Shown: positions 1 through 9,760, counted from the first letter of the stretch. The stretch is DNA of 64,000 bases from Doryteuthis pealeii (GCA_023376005.1 CM042181.1:21613798-21677797), one strand, 5' to 3'. Translations and numbers: made by a program. The notes: generated by a model not told the origin, from the letters alone.

Positions 1-822
1 GTATGTGAACAATGTGCCACAAATTAGCATATACTAAAATATTGCAAAACTTTTGACTCACCCTAGTATTATATCATCTCTTTCAGTAGATGAGATATTA
101 CTACCTAGGTATGTGAACAATGTGCCACAAATTAGCATATACTAAAATATTGCAAAACTTTTGACTCACCCTAGTATTATATCATCTCTTTCAGTAGATG
201 AGATATTACTACCTAGGTATGTGAACAATGTGCCACAAATTAGCATATACTAAAATATTGCAAAACTTTTGACTCACCCTAGTATTATATCATCTCTTTC
301 AGTAGATGAGATATTACTACCTAGGTATGTGAACAATGTGCCACAAATTAGCATATACTAAAATATTGCAAAACTTTTGACTCACCCTAGTATTATATCA
401 TCTCTTTCAGTAGATGAGATATTACTACCTAGGTATGTGAACAATGTGCCACAAATTAGCATATACTAAAATATTGCAAAACTTCTGACTCACCCTAGTA
501 TTATATCATCTCTTTCAGTAGATGAGATATTACTACCTAGGTATGTGAACAATGTGCCACAAATTAGCATATACTAAAATATTGCTGACTTACCCTAGTA
601 TTATATCATCTCTTTCAGTAGATGAGATATTACTACCTAGGTATGTGAACAATGTGCCACAAATTAGCATATACTAAAATATTGCAAAACTTTTGACTCA
701 CCCTAGTATTATATCATCTCTTTCAGTAGATGAGATATTACTACCTAGGTATGTGAACAATGTGCCACAAATTAGCATATACTAAAATATTGCAAAACTT
801 TTGACTCACCCTAATATTATAT
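1..822. repeat. 108-bp satellite array, left part
   Basis: Tandem copies begin at 1, 109, 217, 325, 433, 541, 641 and 749, a period of 108 bp. The copy at 541 is 8 bp short because part of the run after TATTGC is missing. Copies are otherwise nearly identical, so the array is young or homogenised. It runs off the left edge. The last copy is cut at 822 by an inserted element and resumes at 1372. Confidence 0.95.
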
Positions 823-1371
823 TGTTACATAGTTATTAGATCCCTAATACTTTTTAAAGGTATTGTAGAAATCATAATGGCGATTAGTACAGCTGATGGC
901 CTTGATAATGAGTGACAACGTTTGACCTCACTCAGACCTTGCTTTGTAGGGATGGATCGTGAGAACCGGAACCCCACAGAAGGCCCTCTTCCGGTTTAAG
1001 GATATAGTCAGTTTAAATCAGTTAGAAGTTAGAAGCCGAACTAGCAACATGTAAGCCTCATCTGCGCAGATTGTCTGGGTTGGGGATTTATAAATAAAGT
1101 ACCATCAACGTAAATCGAAGTCTTGTGTTTATTACTAAAAACTAACAATGACACAGGGCTTCTGATAAGGAGTGATCCCTAATAGAAACCAGACCAGAGT
1201 CCCCAAGAAGACCAGACGAGACCTTAGAAGATATACCAGACCAAGATAGATGATAGACGATCAGAGAAGCAAAGCCGGCCAGAAGAAAATACGACCAGAG
1301 TAAGAAGTAATAAAGAAAGGTATATAACATTACATGCTGATTTGGTAACGTGAAAACCCCAGTATCTAACA
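823..1371. mobile_element. LTR-like insertion (TGTTA...TAACA) in the satellite
   Basis: This 549-bp segment interrupts one satellite monomer exactly. It starts TGTTACATAG and ends AGTATCTAACA, so the termini are TGTTA/TAACA. It is flanked by ATAT at 819-822 and at 1372-1375, while an uninterrupted monomer has a single ATAT there, so this is a 4-bp target duplication. A TATA-like TTTATAAATAAAG lies near 1086. The TG...CA ends and short duplication suggest a solo LTR, but no coding domain confirms it. Confidence 0.6.
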
Positions 1372-1475
1372 ATATCATCTCTTTCAGTAGATGAGATATT
1401 ACTACCTAGGTATGTGAACAATGTGCCACAAATTAGCATATACTAAAATATTGCAAAACTTTTGACTCACCCTAG
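1372..1475. repeat. 108-bp satellite, right remnant
   Basis: The interrupted monomer continues here and is followed by most of one further copy ending at CACCCTAG. Beyond 1475 the sequence is unrelated, so this is the right edge of the array. Confidence 0.9.
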
Positions 1476-2155
1476 CAGTTAAGTTACTAACCAACAGAAG
1501 CCGAGATGTAATCTTACAATAGACACGCACCGCAATGAAACCGAGATTGCTGAACACCTATACTGTGGAGTATATGATAAGATAACGTAGACGAGATGTC
1601 CTGTGGAGGCAGGTTATGTACAGGTAGATAAATATAGCAGGTATAGAGAGGGGAAGGGGGGGAGGATGTCACTTTAGTGGATGGTATATACCTGGATCAG
1701 GTGACTCGAAAGTAATTGTCAATTACAGGCACAGTCATCACCCTCCCCCCACCCCAACCACACAATTACAAAGCCTCTACCTTAGGCCGAGCCCTGCTTC
1801 ACCCCCCCCATCTCTCTCTCTGTATCTATAAACCTCTCTCTTATTCCTTCTTACTTTTAATAACCCTCTCTCTCTCTCTCCCTTCCCCATTACTGTGCCT
1901 TTTTGTTCTCTCTCTTTCTCTCTCTTGCCTCTCTCCCATCTCCTCCTGTTGTGTCACCATTTTCTCCCCCCCCCACTCCAATTGCATCACTGCCTACTCG
2001 TCTCCCCACCCCCCACAAGGACACAACAACATTTAGTATAGATTGTCTTCTTTGGGGTACTTGTATATAAGATACAGACCCCCCCCCCATCAACAAGATA
2101 CCTTACTACCCCTTAGTTACAACATACCGTGGAACCAGTAGTCCTTACCCTGTAA
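1476..2155. other. Non-genic, pyrimidine-rich interval
   Basis: No gene or repeat family seen. From about 1735 to 2030 the + strand is almost pure C/T with CTCTCT runs, which opens long low-complexity reading frames that are not convincing proteins. Confidence 0.6.
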
Positions 2156-2179
2156 TGACTGTCCCAGATGTTATCGTGG

Positions 2180-2297
2180 AGTGAGAGAGGGAGAGTGAGA
2201 GAGAGAGAGAGTGAGAAAGAGTGTGTGTGAGAGAGAGAGAGAGAGACTAAGATTGAGAAAGGGTGAGAGAGAGAGTATGAGAGAGAAAGAGTGTGAG

Positions 2298-2387
<90 letters not shown>

Positions 2388-2450
2388 TGAAAGAGAGAGA
2401 GTGTGTGTGAAAGAGAGAGAGAGAGTGAGAAAGAGAGAGAGAGTGTGAAG
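2180..2450. repeat. (GA)n microsatellite, imperfect
   Basis: Long GA tract broken by GTGTGA and GAAA interruptions. The minus-strand frames read as Leu-Ser runs and are artefacts of the repeat. Confidence 0.95.
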
Positions 2451-2454
2451 CCTC

Positions 2455-2970
2455 ACTCATTCCCTCATCTGAGCGTTCACTATTTATAGAAAAGAGACAA
2501 ATCCATTGTCCTCTTTTAGGTACTATATAGCAGAGACCGGATTGTTTTTTTTTGTTTTTTTGTATCTTTTCATTTTGGTTTGAACTATTTTTAATCTTTG
2601 ACATAAAAAACCCATAATAATCAGGTTTCATTTTTTATAATTTGTACTGTTTCTACAATCATTTAAAAATATTATAATTTTGAACTTTTTTAATAAATTG
2701 AAAATTCGCCTTTTATTTCACACAAACTAAACATGGTCTCCCCCCACCTCTTTTTAAAATTTTTTTAAATCTAAAAATAAAAATAAAAACCATCCTAGTT
2801 TAATAGAGGTTTCATTATTTCTTAAACAAATAAAAAAACAAAAAACAGGAGACTACAATTTCAAGACTAAATAGAACAAAATAAACAAACATTTCCTAAA
2901 TTTTTTTAATAGTGTTCTTATTATGATACTAACAACTAGTGATGATAAAGTTAAAAAATATTGATTTTAG
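2455..2970. other. AT-rich interval without features
   Basis: A/T-rich sequence with short homopolymers. No coding, RNA or transposon signal was recognised. Confidence 0.5.
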
Positions 2971-3090
2971 GACACTTGGGTTCCATCCTTAAGCATCATG
3001 GGTTGCGCCCCACAGCCAACCTTATTGCAGAGGTGCGGTTGATGTATTCTAAAGATAGAACTGACAGGGTAGGCCATTATCAAAGGCATA
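2970..3090 (+). mobile_element. R1 repeat, 3' fragment
   Basis: Matches the last ~110 bp of the R1 family seen complete at 8141: TTCCATCCTTAAGCATCA, the CAGAGGTGC box and the GTATTCTAA end. Class of R1 is unknown. Confidence 0.75.
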
Positions 3091-3332
3091 GATTTCAACC
3101 AACCTGACCACCAACTAATCAGCCAATCAAACACCTTTTCAAGTATTGACTAATTCTTATCTTGGCCTTCTCTTTCTTGTCTATTTCCTAGATGACCATA
3201 TTTGGGCATTTCTACACTTGTCTCCCGATTCTAATTGATTAGGGGATATTTCAACCCATAATCTAATTAAGAATCTTACATTTTCTCTTTATTACTATTA
3301 GTGTAACATGTGGGAATTAAAACCAACCACCA

Positions 3333-3334
3333 GG

Positions 3335-3366
<32 letters not shown>

Positions 3367-3370
3367 ATAT

Positions 3371-3401
<31 letters not shown>
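3333..3401. repeat. (TA)n then (GATA)n microsatellite
   Basis: A run of TA followed by nine or so GATA units. It is the left border of the inverted hammerhead pair that follows. Confidence 0.95.
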
Positions 3402-3403
<2 letters not shown>

Positions 3404-3518
3404 AGGTGGCTTACCGGTGAATATGGGCACAATTGTTGGAGGTGCACAAAATGGGGTAAGTCAGCGATATAACAAATACAAAGTAGAGCAAATTTATTAA
3501 AGAGATGGATACAATAGA

Positions 3519-3555
3519 AACCTACTCGAGTTTCACCATAAGGATCTTCAGGGTT
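3519..3555 (-). ncRNA. Hammerhead ribozyme (minus arm)
   Basis: On the minus strand: AACC, CUGAAGA (3545-3551), a short arm UCC-UUAU-GGU, GAAA (3531-3534), CUCGAG, then UA and GGUU. Stem I pairs AACC with GGUU (3552-3555 with 3519-3522). The predicted cut is after UA, between 3523 and 3522. Stem II is weak: two C-G pairs plus a U-U mismatch next to the core. The hexamer CUCGAG forms the minimal stem III loop. Confidence 0.7.
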
Positions 3556-3666
3556 AAATCCACTGAATTAATCGAGGTACTGATTAATTGCAGTCGATTA
3601 CACATGTGTTCATTGATTAAGATGTTACGTTATGATGTATAAGATCTCGATTAATTCAGTGGATTT

Positions 3667-3703
3667 AACCCTGAAGATCCTAATGGTGAAACTCGAGTAG
3701 GTT
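3667..3703 (+). ncRNA. Hammerhead ribozyme (plus arm)
   Basis: Mirror copy of the ribozyme at 3519. Stem I is AACC 3667-3670 with GGTT 3700-3703. CTGAAGA is 3671-3677, GAAA 3688-3691 and CTCGAG 3692-3697, with the predicted cut after A3699. Stem II again has only two clear pairs. All core residues are present. Confidence 0.7.
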
Positions 3704-3718
3704 TCTATTGTATCCATT

Positions 3719-3723
<5 letters not shown>

Positions 3724-3758
<35 letters not shown>
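3724..3758. repeat. (TA)n microsatellite
   Basis: Uninterrupted TA run at the right border of the inverted hammerhead unit. Confidence 0.95.
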
Positions 3759-3759
<1 letters not shown>

Positions 3760-3760
<1 letters not shown>

Positions 3761-3936
3761 CCTCACCATTTCACGCTAACTGTAAATACATTTCAATAGT
3801 TTCTTAGAAAGGAATAACACAGGATATGTTACAAGGTAGGAGACAGACAGCTTTAGTTGGGACCCATAAATTTTTCTGGGGACTCATTCAAAGCAGATAT
3901 GTGCATCCCAGGACACTAAATCAAAAAGCTATCAGC

Positions 3937-3942
<6 letters not shown>
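3760..3942 (-). mobile_element. R4 repeat fragment
   Basis: Shares with 18230-18420 and 55845-56380 the ordered motifs ACTGTAAATACATTT, CAAGGTAGGAG, GGGACCCAT, GGGGACTCATTC and AGCTATCAGCATCAC, here in inverse order. Family class not recognised. It abuts a (TA)n(TG)n tract. Confidence 0.7.
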
Positions 3943-3992
<50 letters not shown>

Positions 3993-4002
3993 CTGTGTGT
4001 GT
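3943..4002. repeat. (TA)n(TG)n microsatellite
   Basis: TA run turning into a TG run. It borders the PLE fragment that follows. Confidence 0.95.
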
Positions 4003-4080
4003 TTTGTTAAATTCAACGGACAATTCTTGTCGTACGAGTTTTTGTTCAGTCCTCTCTTCACAAAAATTTCTGTAACAGTG
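4003..4080 (-). pseudogene. Penelope-like element N-terminal fragment
   Basis: The minus strand reads through ERTEQKLVRQELSVEFNKT. This resembles the plus-strand fragment at 49110-49220 (FERINERLIRQELSVQFNET): both share R-x4-L-x-RQELSV-x-FN. The second fragment has a longer relative ending in a C-x4-LPKY-type segment at 48911, which I relate to the N-terminal part of Penelope-like reverse transcriptases. It is cut off by the TG repeat. The element assignment is inference from these paralogues and the adjacent ribozyme. Confidence 0.5.
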
Positions 4081-4122
4081 TCCTGATGATGGTTTAATAC
4101 CGAAATACTTAAGTATAGACAC
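4078..4122 (+). ncRNA. Hammerhead ribozyme, complete
   Basis: Stem I is GTGTC 4078-4082 with GACAC 4118-4122, five pairs. CTGATGA is 4083-4089 and one extra U precedes stem II (GGT/ACC, loop UUAAU). GAAA is 4102-4105. Stem III is the palindrome 4106-4115 (UACUUAAGUA), followed by UA with the predicted cut after A4117. All core residues are intact. It overlaps the end of an antisense PLE fragment, so the ribozyme sits at the junction of two PLE pieces. Confidence 0.85.
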
Positions 4123-4216
4123 ATAAAATTGTTTCCTCTGATCAGAACATCCTGTGTTTATATTTTTTGAAAATATTTTCTTCACATATTATCGGATTAA
4201 TTTCCTCATCGTATTT

Positions 4217-4218
<2 letters not shown>

Positions 4219-4248
<30 letters not shown>
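4219..4248. repeat. (TA)n microsatellite
   Basis: TA run separating the hammerhead at 4078 from the next PLE-like segment. Confidence 0.95.
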
Positions 4249-4250
<2 letters not shown>

Positions 4251-4339
4251 GAGAAAGAAGAGGAAATTAATCCAACAGTATGTGGAGAAAGGTAGACAAA
4301 CACGGGATGTTGTAGAAAATGGATGTTTATTGTGCTGAT

Positions 4340-4382
4340 GTCGACGTTGTAACGTTTCGGTCTGTTAGTCCTTCTTCAGGAC
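4340..4382 (-). ncRNA. Hammerhead ribozyme
   Basis: Minus strand: GUC, CUGAAGA (4373-4379), an extra A, stem II GGaCU-AAC-AGaCC with one A-A mismatch, GAAA (4355-4358), stem III CGU-UACA-ACG, then UC and GAC. Stem I is GUC with GAC. The predicted cut is after the C opposite G4343. Core intact. Confidence 0.75.
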
Positions 4383-4471
4383 TTTAGGAATAGAGTTCCT
4401 AAGATTAAATTTCAGGAAGAATTAAAGAAATATCAGTCTAGTTATAAAGTAACCGAAAATATCCACTCAGT

Positions 4472-4516
4472 CCCCCTGATGAAGGTGTTAGAGTAACACC
4501 GAAACCGCGGTCAGGA
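4472..4516 (+). ncRNA. Hammerhead ribozyme
   Basis: CTGATGA 4476-4482, one extra A, a seven-pair stem II (GGTGTTA/TAACACC, loop GAG), and GAAA 4501-4504. The minimal stem III C-CGCG-G then leads to TC at 4511-4512. Stem I is weak in this copy: C4475 faces A4513 where the sister copy at 5472 has G. Same family as 5472. Confidence 0.75.
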
Positions 4517-4616
4517 AATAACTTCTACGACTTTTAATGCTCTATATTCACAATATATTGAGCCCTATTGGATTAACTACTTACGCTATGTTCACATAGT
4601 AGTACCATATAAATTA

Positions 4617-4632
4617 ATATATATATATATAT
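4617..4632. repeat. (TA)n tract at Helitron insertion site
   Basis: Short TA run directly before the CTAG end of the Helitron at 4634. Confidence 0.9.
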
Positions 4633-4633
4633 A

Positions 4634-5293
4634 CTAGCAAATATATGCACCCTCCGGGTGCAAGTATTTAACTTTTAATGTAATAAAATATTGTATTAAA
4701 TTAGAAAGGCTAATGAAACTAAATAAGAATACAGATAAAAAGATTTGAAACAGAGGGGGGGGTATGATAAAAAATTTGAAACAGAGGGAGTATAATAAAA
4801 AAATGGGACAACTGAAACTTACTCTTCCATCACTCTCGTCTTTCATTGTAATTTTTTCTAATTTAAGTATTTAGTTATAAGAGGAAGTAAAGAATATAAT
4901 GACAGTTATTTTATCTTGTTAATGGATTTCATTTAAGATTCATTGAAGAGATTTTTGCTTATATTCATTAAAATAAAACCAAACAGTTAGAAATCAATAA
5001 TACTAAGCACATATTTATTAAATTCGATTTTTTAATATTAATATGCAAATTAGCCTTCCCGTTCACATTGTAAAGCGCTATTTTGTTGTATATATAAATA
5101 TAATTGCATGTTTGTTAGTATGTAGACATAGTTAACAGTATTAATAATGTAAGACAATTTTATTAATAATTGAGGTTTAGATAAAAATAAAATCATGGAG
5201 AATGTGATGTCAATAACTAAGGGAATTGTGACTTGAGTAATGATATAGTTTCGGTTACAGACAGAAAAACACACAATCTCCATTATAATAAGA
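4634..5293 (-). mobile_element. Non-autonomous Helitron, family H1, copy 1
   Basis: Read on the minus strand it starts TCTTATTATAATGG. It ends with the hairpin GCACCC-GGA-GGGTGC, about ten bases, then CTAG, and is flanked by A and T. These are the classic Helitron signs: 5' TC, 3' hairpin plus CTRR, and A^T insertion. The second copy at 6124 matches over its whole length, with unrelated flanks beyond both ends. No Rep/helicase coding is present. Confidence 0.8.
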
Positions 5294-5465
5294 TTATGGA
5301 CTCTCTCGTCGATTTTCGACGCATGAGGGTTCACACACACAATGAACACCAGACAGTGATTTGTTTATAGTGGTGAAGGCTTGTGCTTCACCACTGATCT
5401 CTACGCATAAAAATCTATAAGAAAAACCTATAAAATCGAAGATCCCCCCAAATCAGTTGTTTTTA
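5294..5465. other. Spacer between Helitron and hammerhead
   Basis: Nothing recognised apart from a CACACACA stretch near 5333. A short minus-strand frame here is unsupported. Confidence 0.4.
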
Positions 5466-5471
5466 GGCAGT

Positions 5472-5516
5472 CCCCCTGATGAAGGTGTTAGAGTAAACAC
5501 CGAAACCGCGGTCGGG
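5472..5516 (+). ncRNA. Hammerhead ribozyme
   Basis: Sister of 4472. CTGATGA is 5476-5482, stem II GGTGTT/AACACC has one extra A on the 3' side of its loop, and GAAA is 5502-5505. Stem III is C-CGCG-G, with TC at 5512-5513. Here CCC upstream pairs with GGG downstream, so stem I has three pairs next to the core. The ~85 bp downstream matches the sequence after 4516. Confidence 0.75.
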
Positions 5517-5683
5517 AAACAACTTCTTCTTCGACTATTAATGCTCTATATTCACAATATATTGAGCCCTATTGGATTAACTACTTATGCTATGTTCACA
5601 TAGTAGTACCTATCAATGGATATATATATATATGCGGAGAAAAGTAGACCAACACGGGATGTTATGGAAACTTGATGTTTATT

Positions 5684-5726
5684 GTTGACAGTGCAATGTT
5701 TCGGTCTCTTATTAGACCATCTTCAG
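5684..5726 (-). ncRNA. Hammerhead ribozyme, weak stem I
   Basis: Minus strand CUGAAGA (5720-5726), an extra U, stem II GGUCU-AAUAAG-AGACC (five pairs), GAAA (5699-5702), stem III CA/UG, then UC at 5687-5688. The bases expected to make stem I do not pair well, so this copy may be inactive. Its downstream flank (ACACGGGATGTT) matches that of the 4340 copy. Confidence 0.65.
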
Positions 5727-5730
5727 GATT

Positions 5731-6120
5731 TGGATATAGTTCTTACTCCAATGATGGAAATTCTCAAAATGCTGAAAACGGAAGGTCGTCAGTAAGGGGA
5801 GGTGTGGTTGGGGGTGGTTAGTGGATTCTTCTTCTCTCTGGAATGGGGAGTGCCGAAATGGTGAATGGTGGTACCACAGGTGTTAGATTGTGGGGATTGG
5901 TTAGCTAAATATGTGTATGTGTGTGTGTGTGTGTGTCTGTTTAATTGTTTTTTTGTTTATGTGTGATTGGGAACTGGATTTGTCGTTAAGTTATATATGT
6001 GTTGTTGGTATGTTGGTGTGATTTTTTTTTTTTGTAAGGGTAAGATTTGTTAAAATTGTAAGTGAGCATATGTATAATGTTATATATTAACCTCCTCACA
6101 TTTCTACCATATATATATAT
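5731..6120. other. Unassigned interval with (TG)n and T-rich tracts
   Basis: Holds a GT-rich run near 5915-5938, and TATATA just before the next Helitron. No gene seen. Confidence 0.5.
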
Positions 6121-6123
6121 ATA

Positions 6124-6773
6124 CTAGCAAATATATGCACCCTCCGGGTGCAAGTATTTAAATTTAATGTAATAAAATATTGTATTAAATTAGAAAGGCC
6201 AATGAAACTAAATAAGAATACAAAATAAAAAGATTTGAACAGAGGAGTATTAAAAGATTTGAAACAAAATGAGTATAATAAAAAATGGAACAACTGAAAC
6301 TTACTCTTCATCACTCTCGTCTTTCATTGATATTTTTTCTAATTTAAGTATTTAGTTATAAGAGGAAGTAAAGAATAAAATGACAGTTATTTTTTCTTGT
6401 TAATGGATTTCATTTAAGATTCATTGAAGAGATTTTTGCTTATATTGATTAAAATAAAACCAAACAGTTAGAAATCAATAATACTAAGCACATATTTATT
6501 AAATTCGATTTTTTAATATTAATATGCAAATTAGCCTCCCTGTTCACACTATAAACCGCTATTTTGTTGTATATATAATTACAATTGCATGTTGTCAATA
6601 TGTAGACATAGTTAACAGTATTAATAATGTATGACAATTTTATTAATAATTGAGGTTTAGATATAAATAAAATCATGGAGAATGTGATGTCAATAACTAA
6701 GAGAATTGTGACTTGAGTAGGAATATAGTTTCGGTTACAGACAGAAAAACACACAATCTCCATTATAATAAGA
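6124..6773 (-). mobile_element. Non-autonomous Helitron, family H1, copy 2
   Basis: 650-bp copy of the 4634 element in the same orientation. The CTAG end is at 6124-6127 after TATATA, the hairpin GCACCC/GGGTGC follows, and the TC start is at 6772-6773 with T outside. Differences from copy 1 are scattered substitutions and small indels. Confidence 0.8.
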
Positions 6774-7185
6774 TATATGAATAAAATCACCAGTAAGTAT
6801 TTTATCCGTGTCCCAACAAAAGATTTCTTTACTAGTTTTTCCTGTTTTTCGGACTGAGAATTCTCAAGTTGAATGAATAAACTTAACCTCATTTTTAAAA
6901 TCAACAAAAGAGGAAATTCAGTCGGTCAAACTTTCAGCTTGACATTTCTTAAAATAACAGAAACTAATTTTATAAAAACAAAACAAAACAAAAAGTCCCC
7001 TCAAAAAATAATTTTTGACTAAACAACAATAAAGTCTATATATAAAATCGCACAATTACAGTCATAAACAATAGGTTATTAACAGAGGCATTATCACTAG
7101 GGGTGTTTTTTTATTCACTGTCGGCAGAGTCTTGAATACGCCAACTGTATTCCCAGTGGATGGGTTGGGTGGTTGTTTTACTGCA
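6774..7185. other. Non-genic interval
   Basis: A/T-rich with an AAAACAAAACAAAAC run near 6976. Nothing supported. Confidence 0.4.
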
Positions 7186-7216
7186 TATCAACCCTCTTCA
7201 AGTTTATTTTTCTAAA

Positions 7217-7875
7217 TTTTTTTTAGATGAGGCTTGATGATTTGGATTATTCAGACTATTGTCCTCATCTTTATTGTTATCTACACTATTTCTCTGAATT
7301 TTTAAGATTGATTGTATTATTCGGACTATTGTCCTCATCTTTATTGTTATCTACACTATTTCTCTGAATTTTTGAGATGAGGCTTGATAATTTGTATTAT
7401 TTGTATTATTCGGACTATTGTCCTCATCTTTATTGTTATCTACACTATTTCTCTGAATTTTTGAGATGAGGCTTGATAATTTGTATTATTTGGATTAGTT
7501 GGACTATTGTCCTCATCTTTATTGTTATCTGTACTATTTCTCTGAATTTTTGAGATGAGGCTTGATAATTAGTATTATTTGTATTATCAAGCCTCATCTC
7601 AAAAATTCAGAGAAATAGTGTAGATAACAATAAAGATGAGGACAATAGTCTGAATAATTCAAATAATACTAATTATCAAACCTCATCGTAAAAATTCAGA
7701 GAAACAGTGTAGATAACAATAAAGATGAGGACAATAGTCCGAATAATTCAAATAATACTAATTATCAAGCCTCATCTTAAAAATTCAGAGAAATAGTGTA
7801 GATAACAATAAAGATGAGGACAATAGTCTGAATAATCCAGATAATACTAATTATCAAGCCTAATCTCAAAAATCC
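7217..7875. repeat. Tandem repeat folded on itself
   Basis: About four tandem units of ~90 bp (ACTATTGTCCTCATC, CACTATTTCTCTGAA, GAGGCTTGATAAT) run from 7217 to 7580. Then come three to four units in inverse orientation, 7587-7875. The RNA or single strand could fold into a long hairpin. A diverged unit recurs at 53520-53600. Confidence 0.9.
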
Positions 7876-8034
7876 AGAGAAATGATAATTAAACATCTAG
7901 CAATAAACCCACTTAAGTCAAGATGTGACATGCCTCAAAGGACGCACCGTATTAGAGGGAACCCAGACAAGACAGAATAAGTATTCATATTCAACATTAA
8001 AGAGACAAACGTTATTCATCAACAAAAACACAAT

Positions 8035-8120
8035 AATATGAGGTGAATCGTGATGTGACAAAATATCATTGCAATTTTTTTACGAAGCAGTAGGAGACAT
8101 TTTTGACACCTGTCAAATAA
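8035..8120. repeat. Flanking duplication, left copy
   Basis: GGTGAATCGTGATGTGAC through ACATTTTTGACACCTGTCAA recurs at about 9135-9215. The two copies bracket an R1 element, so R1 lies between halves of a duplicated host segment. Confidence 0.75.
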
Positions 8121-8140
8121 TACTACATAAAGGGTTTGGC

Positions 8141-8740
8141 TGGGTTGGTTTGTTTTATGGCATATCAACCTCAGTGGGTCATTTAATGCCGACAAAGTTT
8201 TGAAATGAATTCACTCTTAATGGATACTCAATTTTTTTATAAACACATTTTTCTATTTAACCCATAGATGGGACCCTAACATGTACTACCACTCCAGGTC
8301 AGAGTGGACTAGAGAGCAATGGTGATGAAGAGGTATTCCACATTCCACAGAGCTCCAGAACTGGAACCTCGCCATCAGATAGAGTTTAACGTCATTCACA
8401 GGACATGAAGACCCTCAGTCATCGCCTTCTAGCACATATATGATAAAAAGTGTTGGGAGTTGCCGTAAGAGCAATAGGGTTAGGGCAATCATATAGGTGC
8501 TAGGGCTTGAAGTGACCAGCCCATTGATCAGAAGACGCCTCTCCAACCACCCTTCTAGCCCAAGTAAGAGCCAAAGTGGAGTGTTGCATGTCATGGACTG
8601 CTCAGCCACCTGGGTTCTATCCTTAAGCAGCATCATGGGACACCACCCACGGCAACAGGTGGCCCCATTGGGGGAGTCTTACCCCTCTGCAAAGGTGCAG
8701 TCGGTGTATTCTAACACCCCAGCCACTAGGGCGGTCAACA
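8141..8740 (+). mobile_element. R1 repeat, full-length reference copy
   Basis: About 600 bp and the commonest family here. Ordered marks: GGTTGGTTTGTTTTATGGCA, GTGGGTCATTTAATGCCGAC, TTTAACCCATAGATGGGACC, AGATAGAGTTTAACGTCATT, GCTCAGCCACCTGGGTT and the end TGCAGTCGGTGTATTCTAAC. Other copies lie at 13588, 17000, 20995(-), 25210, 31186(-), 41815 and elsewhere. The antisense strand carries a similar open frame in several copies (TCNTPL, LVTSSPS motifs) but no domain I recognise. It could be a SINE/LINE tail or a DNA element. Confidence 0.85.
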
Positions 8741-8779
8741 TTAAAGAGACAAACATTTATCAATAAAACAATTAGCATT

Positions 8780-9530
8780 CCCAGTTGATTTTTTTTATTT
8801 GAGGTTATTGTTGTTTAATCACATTAGTTATATAGAGCTGTGTAAATGGAGTTCAGAACCGTTTGAATTATGCAAATATCCCCAGCAATTCAAAAGTTAT
8901 GAGAATTTAAAGCCCCGAAATTGGGGGTACAAACGTGGACATGATTTTGTTTCAAAAATATGTCAAATCACGGACCATTTAGAAAAAAAGAAATTCAGTG
9001 ATTTCTTCACCGTTTCTTTATTTTTGGAGCAATTTTGATAAATTTGATATTCTTATGTAAAATTGTATGTTCTTTCTGATTATGCACTCAAATTGTATGT
9101 ATCTCTATACTTTATCCCATTATTTAGAGAATAAGAACAATAATCCAAGGTGAATCGTGATGTGACGAAATTTTTACAAAACGGTGGGAGACATTTTTGA
9201 CACCTGTCAAATATATTGCGTAAAGAGTAACATTAAAACAAGATCATAATGTTCGTCTTGGTGGTAGGGTGTAGAAAAACAAGTCTGACACCTTTCGTTT
9301 ATAGCCAAGAGTTGTTATATAAGAGTCGATAAGGAAGTAAATTTCTTCTTTCTAATAAAAAACCTATTTCATCTGTCCATGTCCAGCCAAAATGAGGCGG
9401 GGGGGGGGAGGAATGACAGGAATAGATTGACATTTTTTTCTCTGACGCACCCTCTGCTTCCCACATTGCAAGTTAGTCACTGTTTAGGTTTTCACGGTTA
9501 AAGCCACCCTGACATATACTTAAATCACGC
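8780..9530. other. Non-genic interval with duplicated host segment
   Basis: Contains the right copy of the host duplication (9135-9215) and a G-run at 9400. No coding or RNA signal. Confidence 0.5.
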
Positions 9531-9540
9531 GGTCTCATTT

Positions 9541-9760
9541 GCCGGTTTAGCTCAGTCAGTAGAGCACTGGACTAGGAATCGTAAGATTCTTGGTTTGATA
9601 CCGGCCCTCACCAACTCAGCGTATGAGTAGCACAAGGATCTGATGCAAAGATAATCTCCTTGGTCTAGTGCTAGTGAAAAGAGGATAGACTCCCTCACTG
9701 TCTGGCTGATACCGATTTTAGACCACCCTGACAGCGACTCTATGAGTAATAACACTGATA
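9541..9760 (+). mobile_element. tRNA-derived SINE, family S1
   Basis: The head has an A box (TTTAGCTCAGTCAGTAGAGC) and a B box (GGTTTGATACC) with tRNA-like spacing. It is followed by the S1 body: ACTCAGCGTATGAGTAGCAC, ATCTCCTTGGTCTAG, GACTCCCTCACT, and a tail CCACCCTGAC. It is not a tRNA gene because the acceptor stem does not close. A hAT element lies just beyond at 9783. Confidence 0.85.

Larger units (their letters stand above)
3497..3724. mobile_element. Palindromic PLE-derived fold-back with two hammerheads
   Basis: Left arm ~3497-3577 is the near-perfect inverse of right arm ~3644-3724. The arms surround a ~65-bp spacer. Each arm carries a complete hammerhead core in opposite orientation. 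The unit lies between (TA)n tracts at 3333 and 3724. No protein fragment is visible here, so the link to Penelope-like elements rests on the ribozyme and on similar units elsewhere in the window. Confidence 0.75.

Noticed and set aside
1..822. CRISPR-like array
   Set aside because: The copies are directly tandem with no unique spacers, and the context is an animal genome.
9541..9615. Genuine tRNA gene
   Set aside because: A and B boxes are present but the acceptor and anticodon stems do not close, and the same body follows in every copy; it is a SINE.
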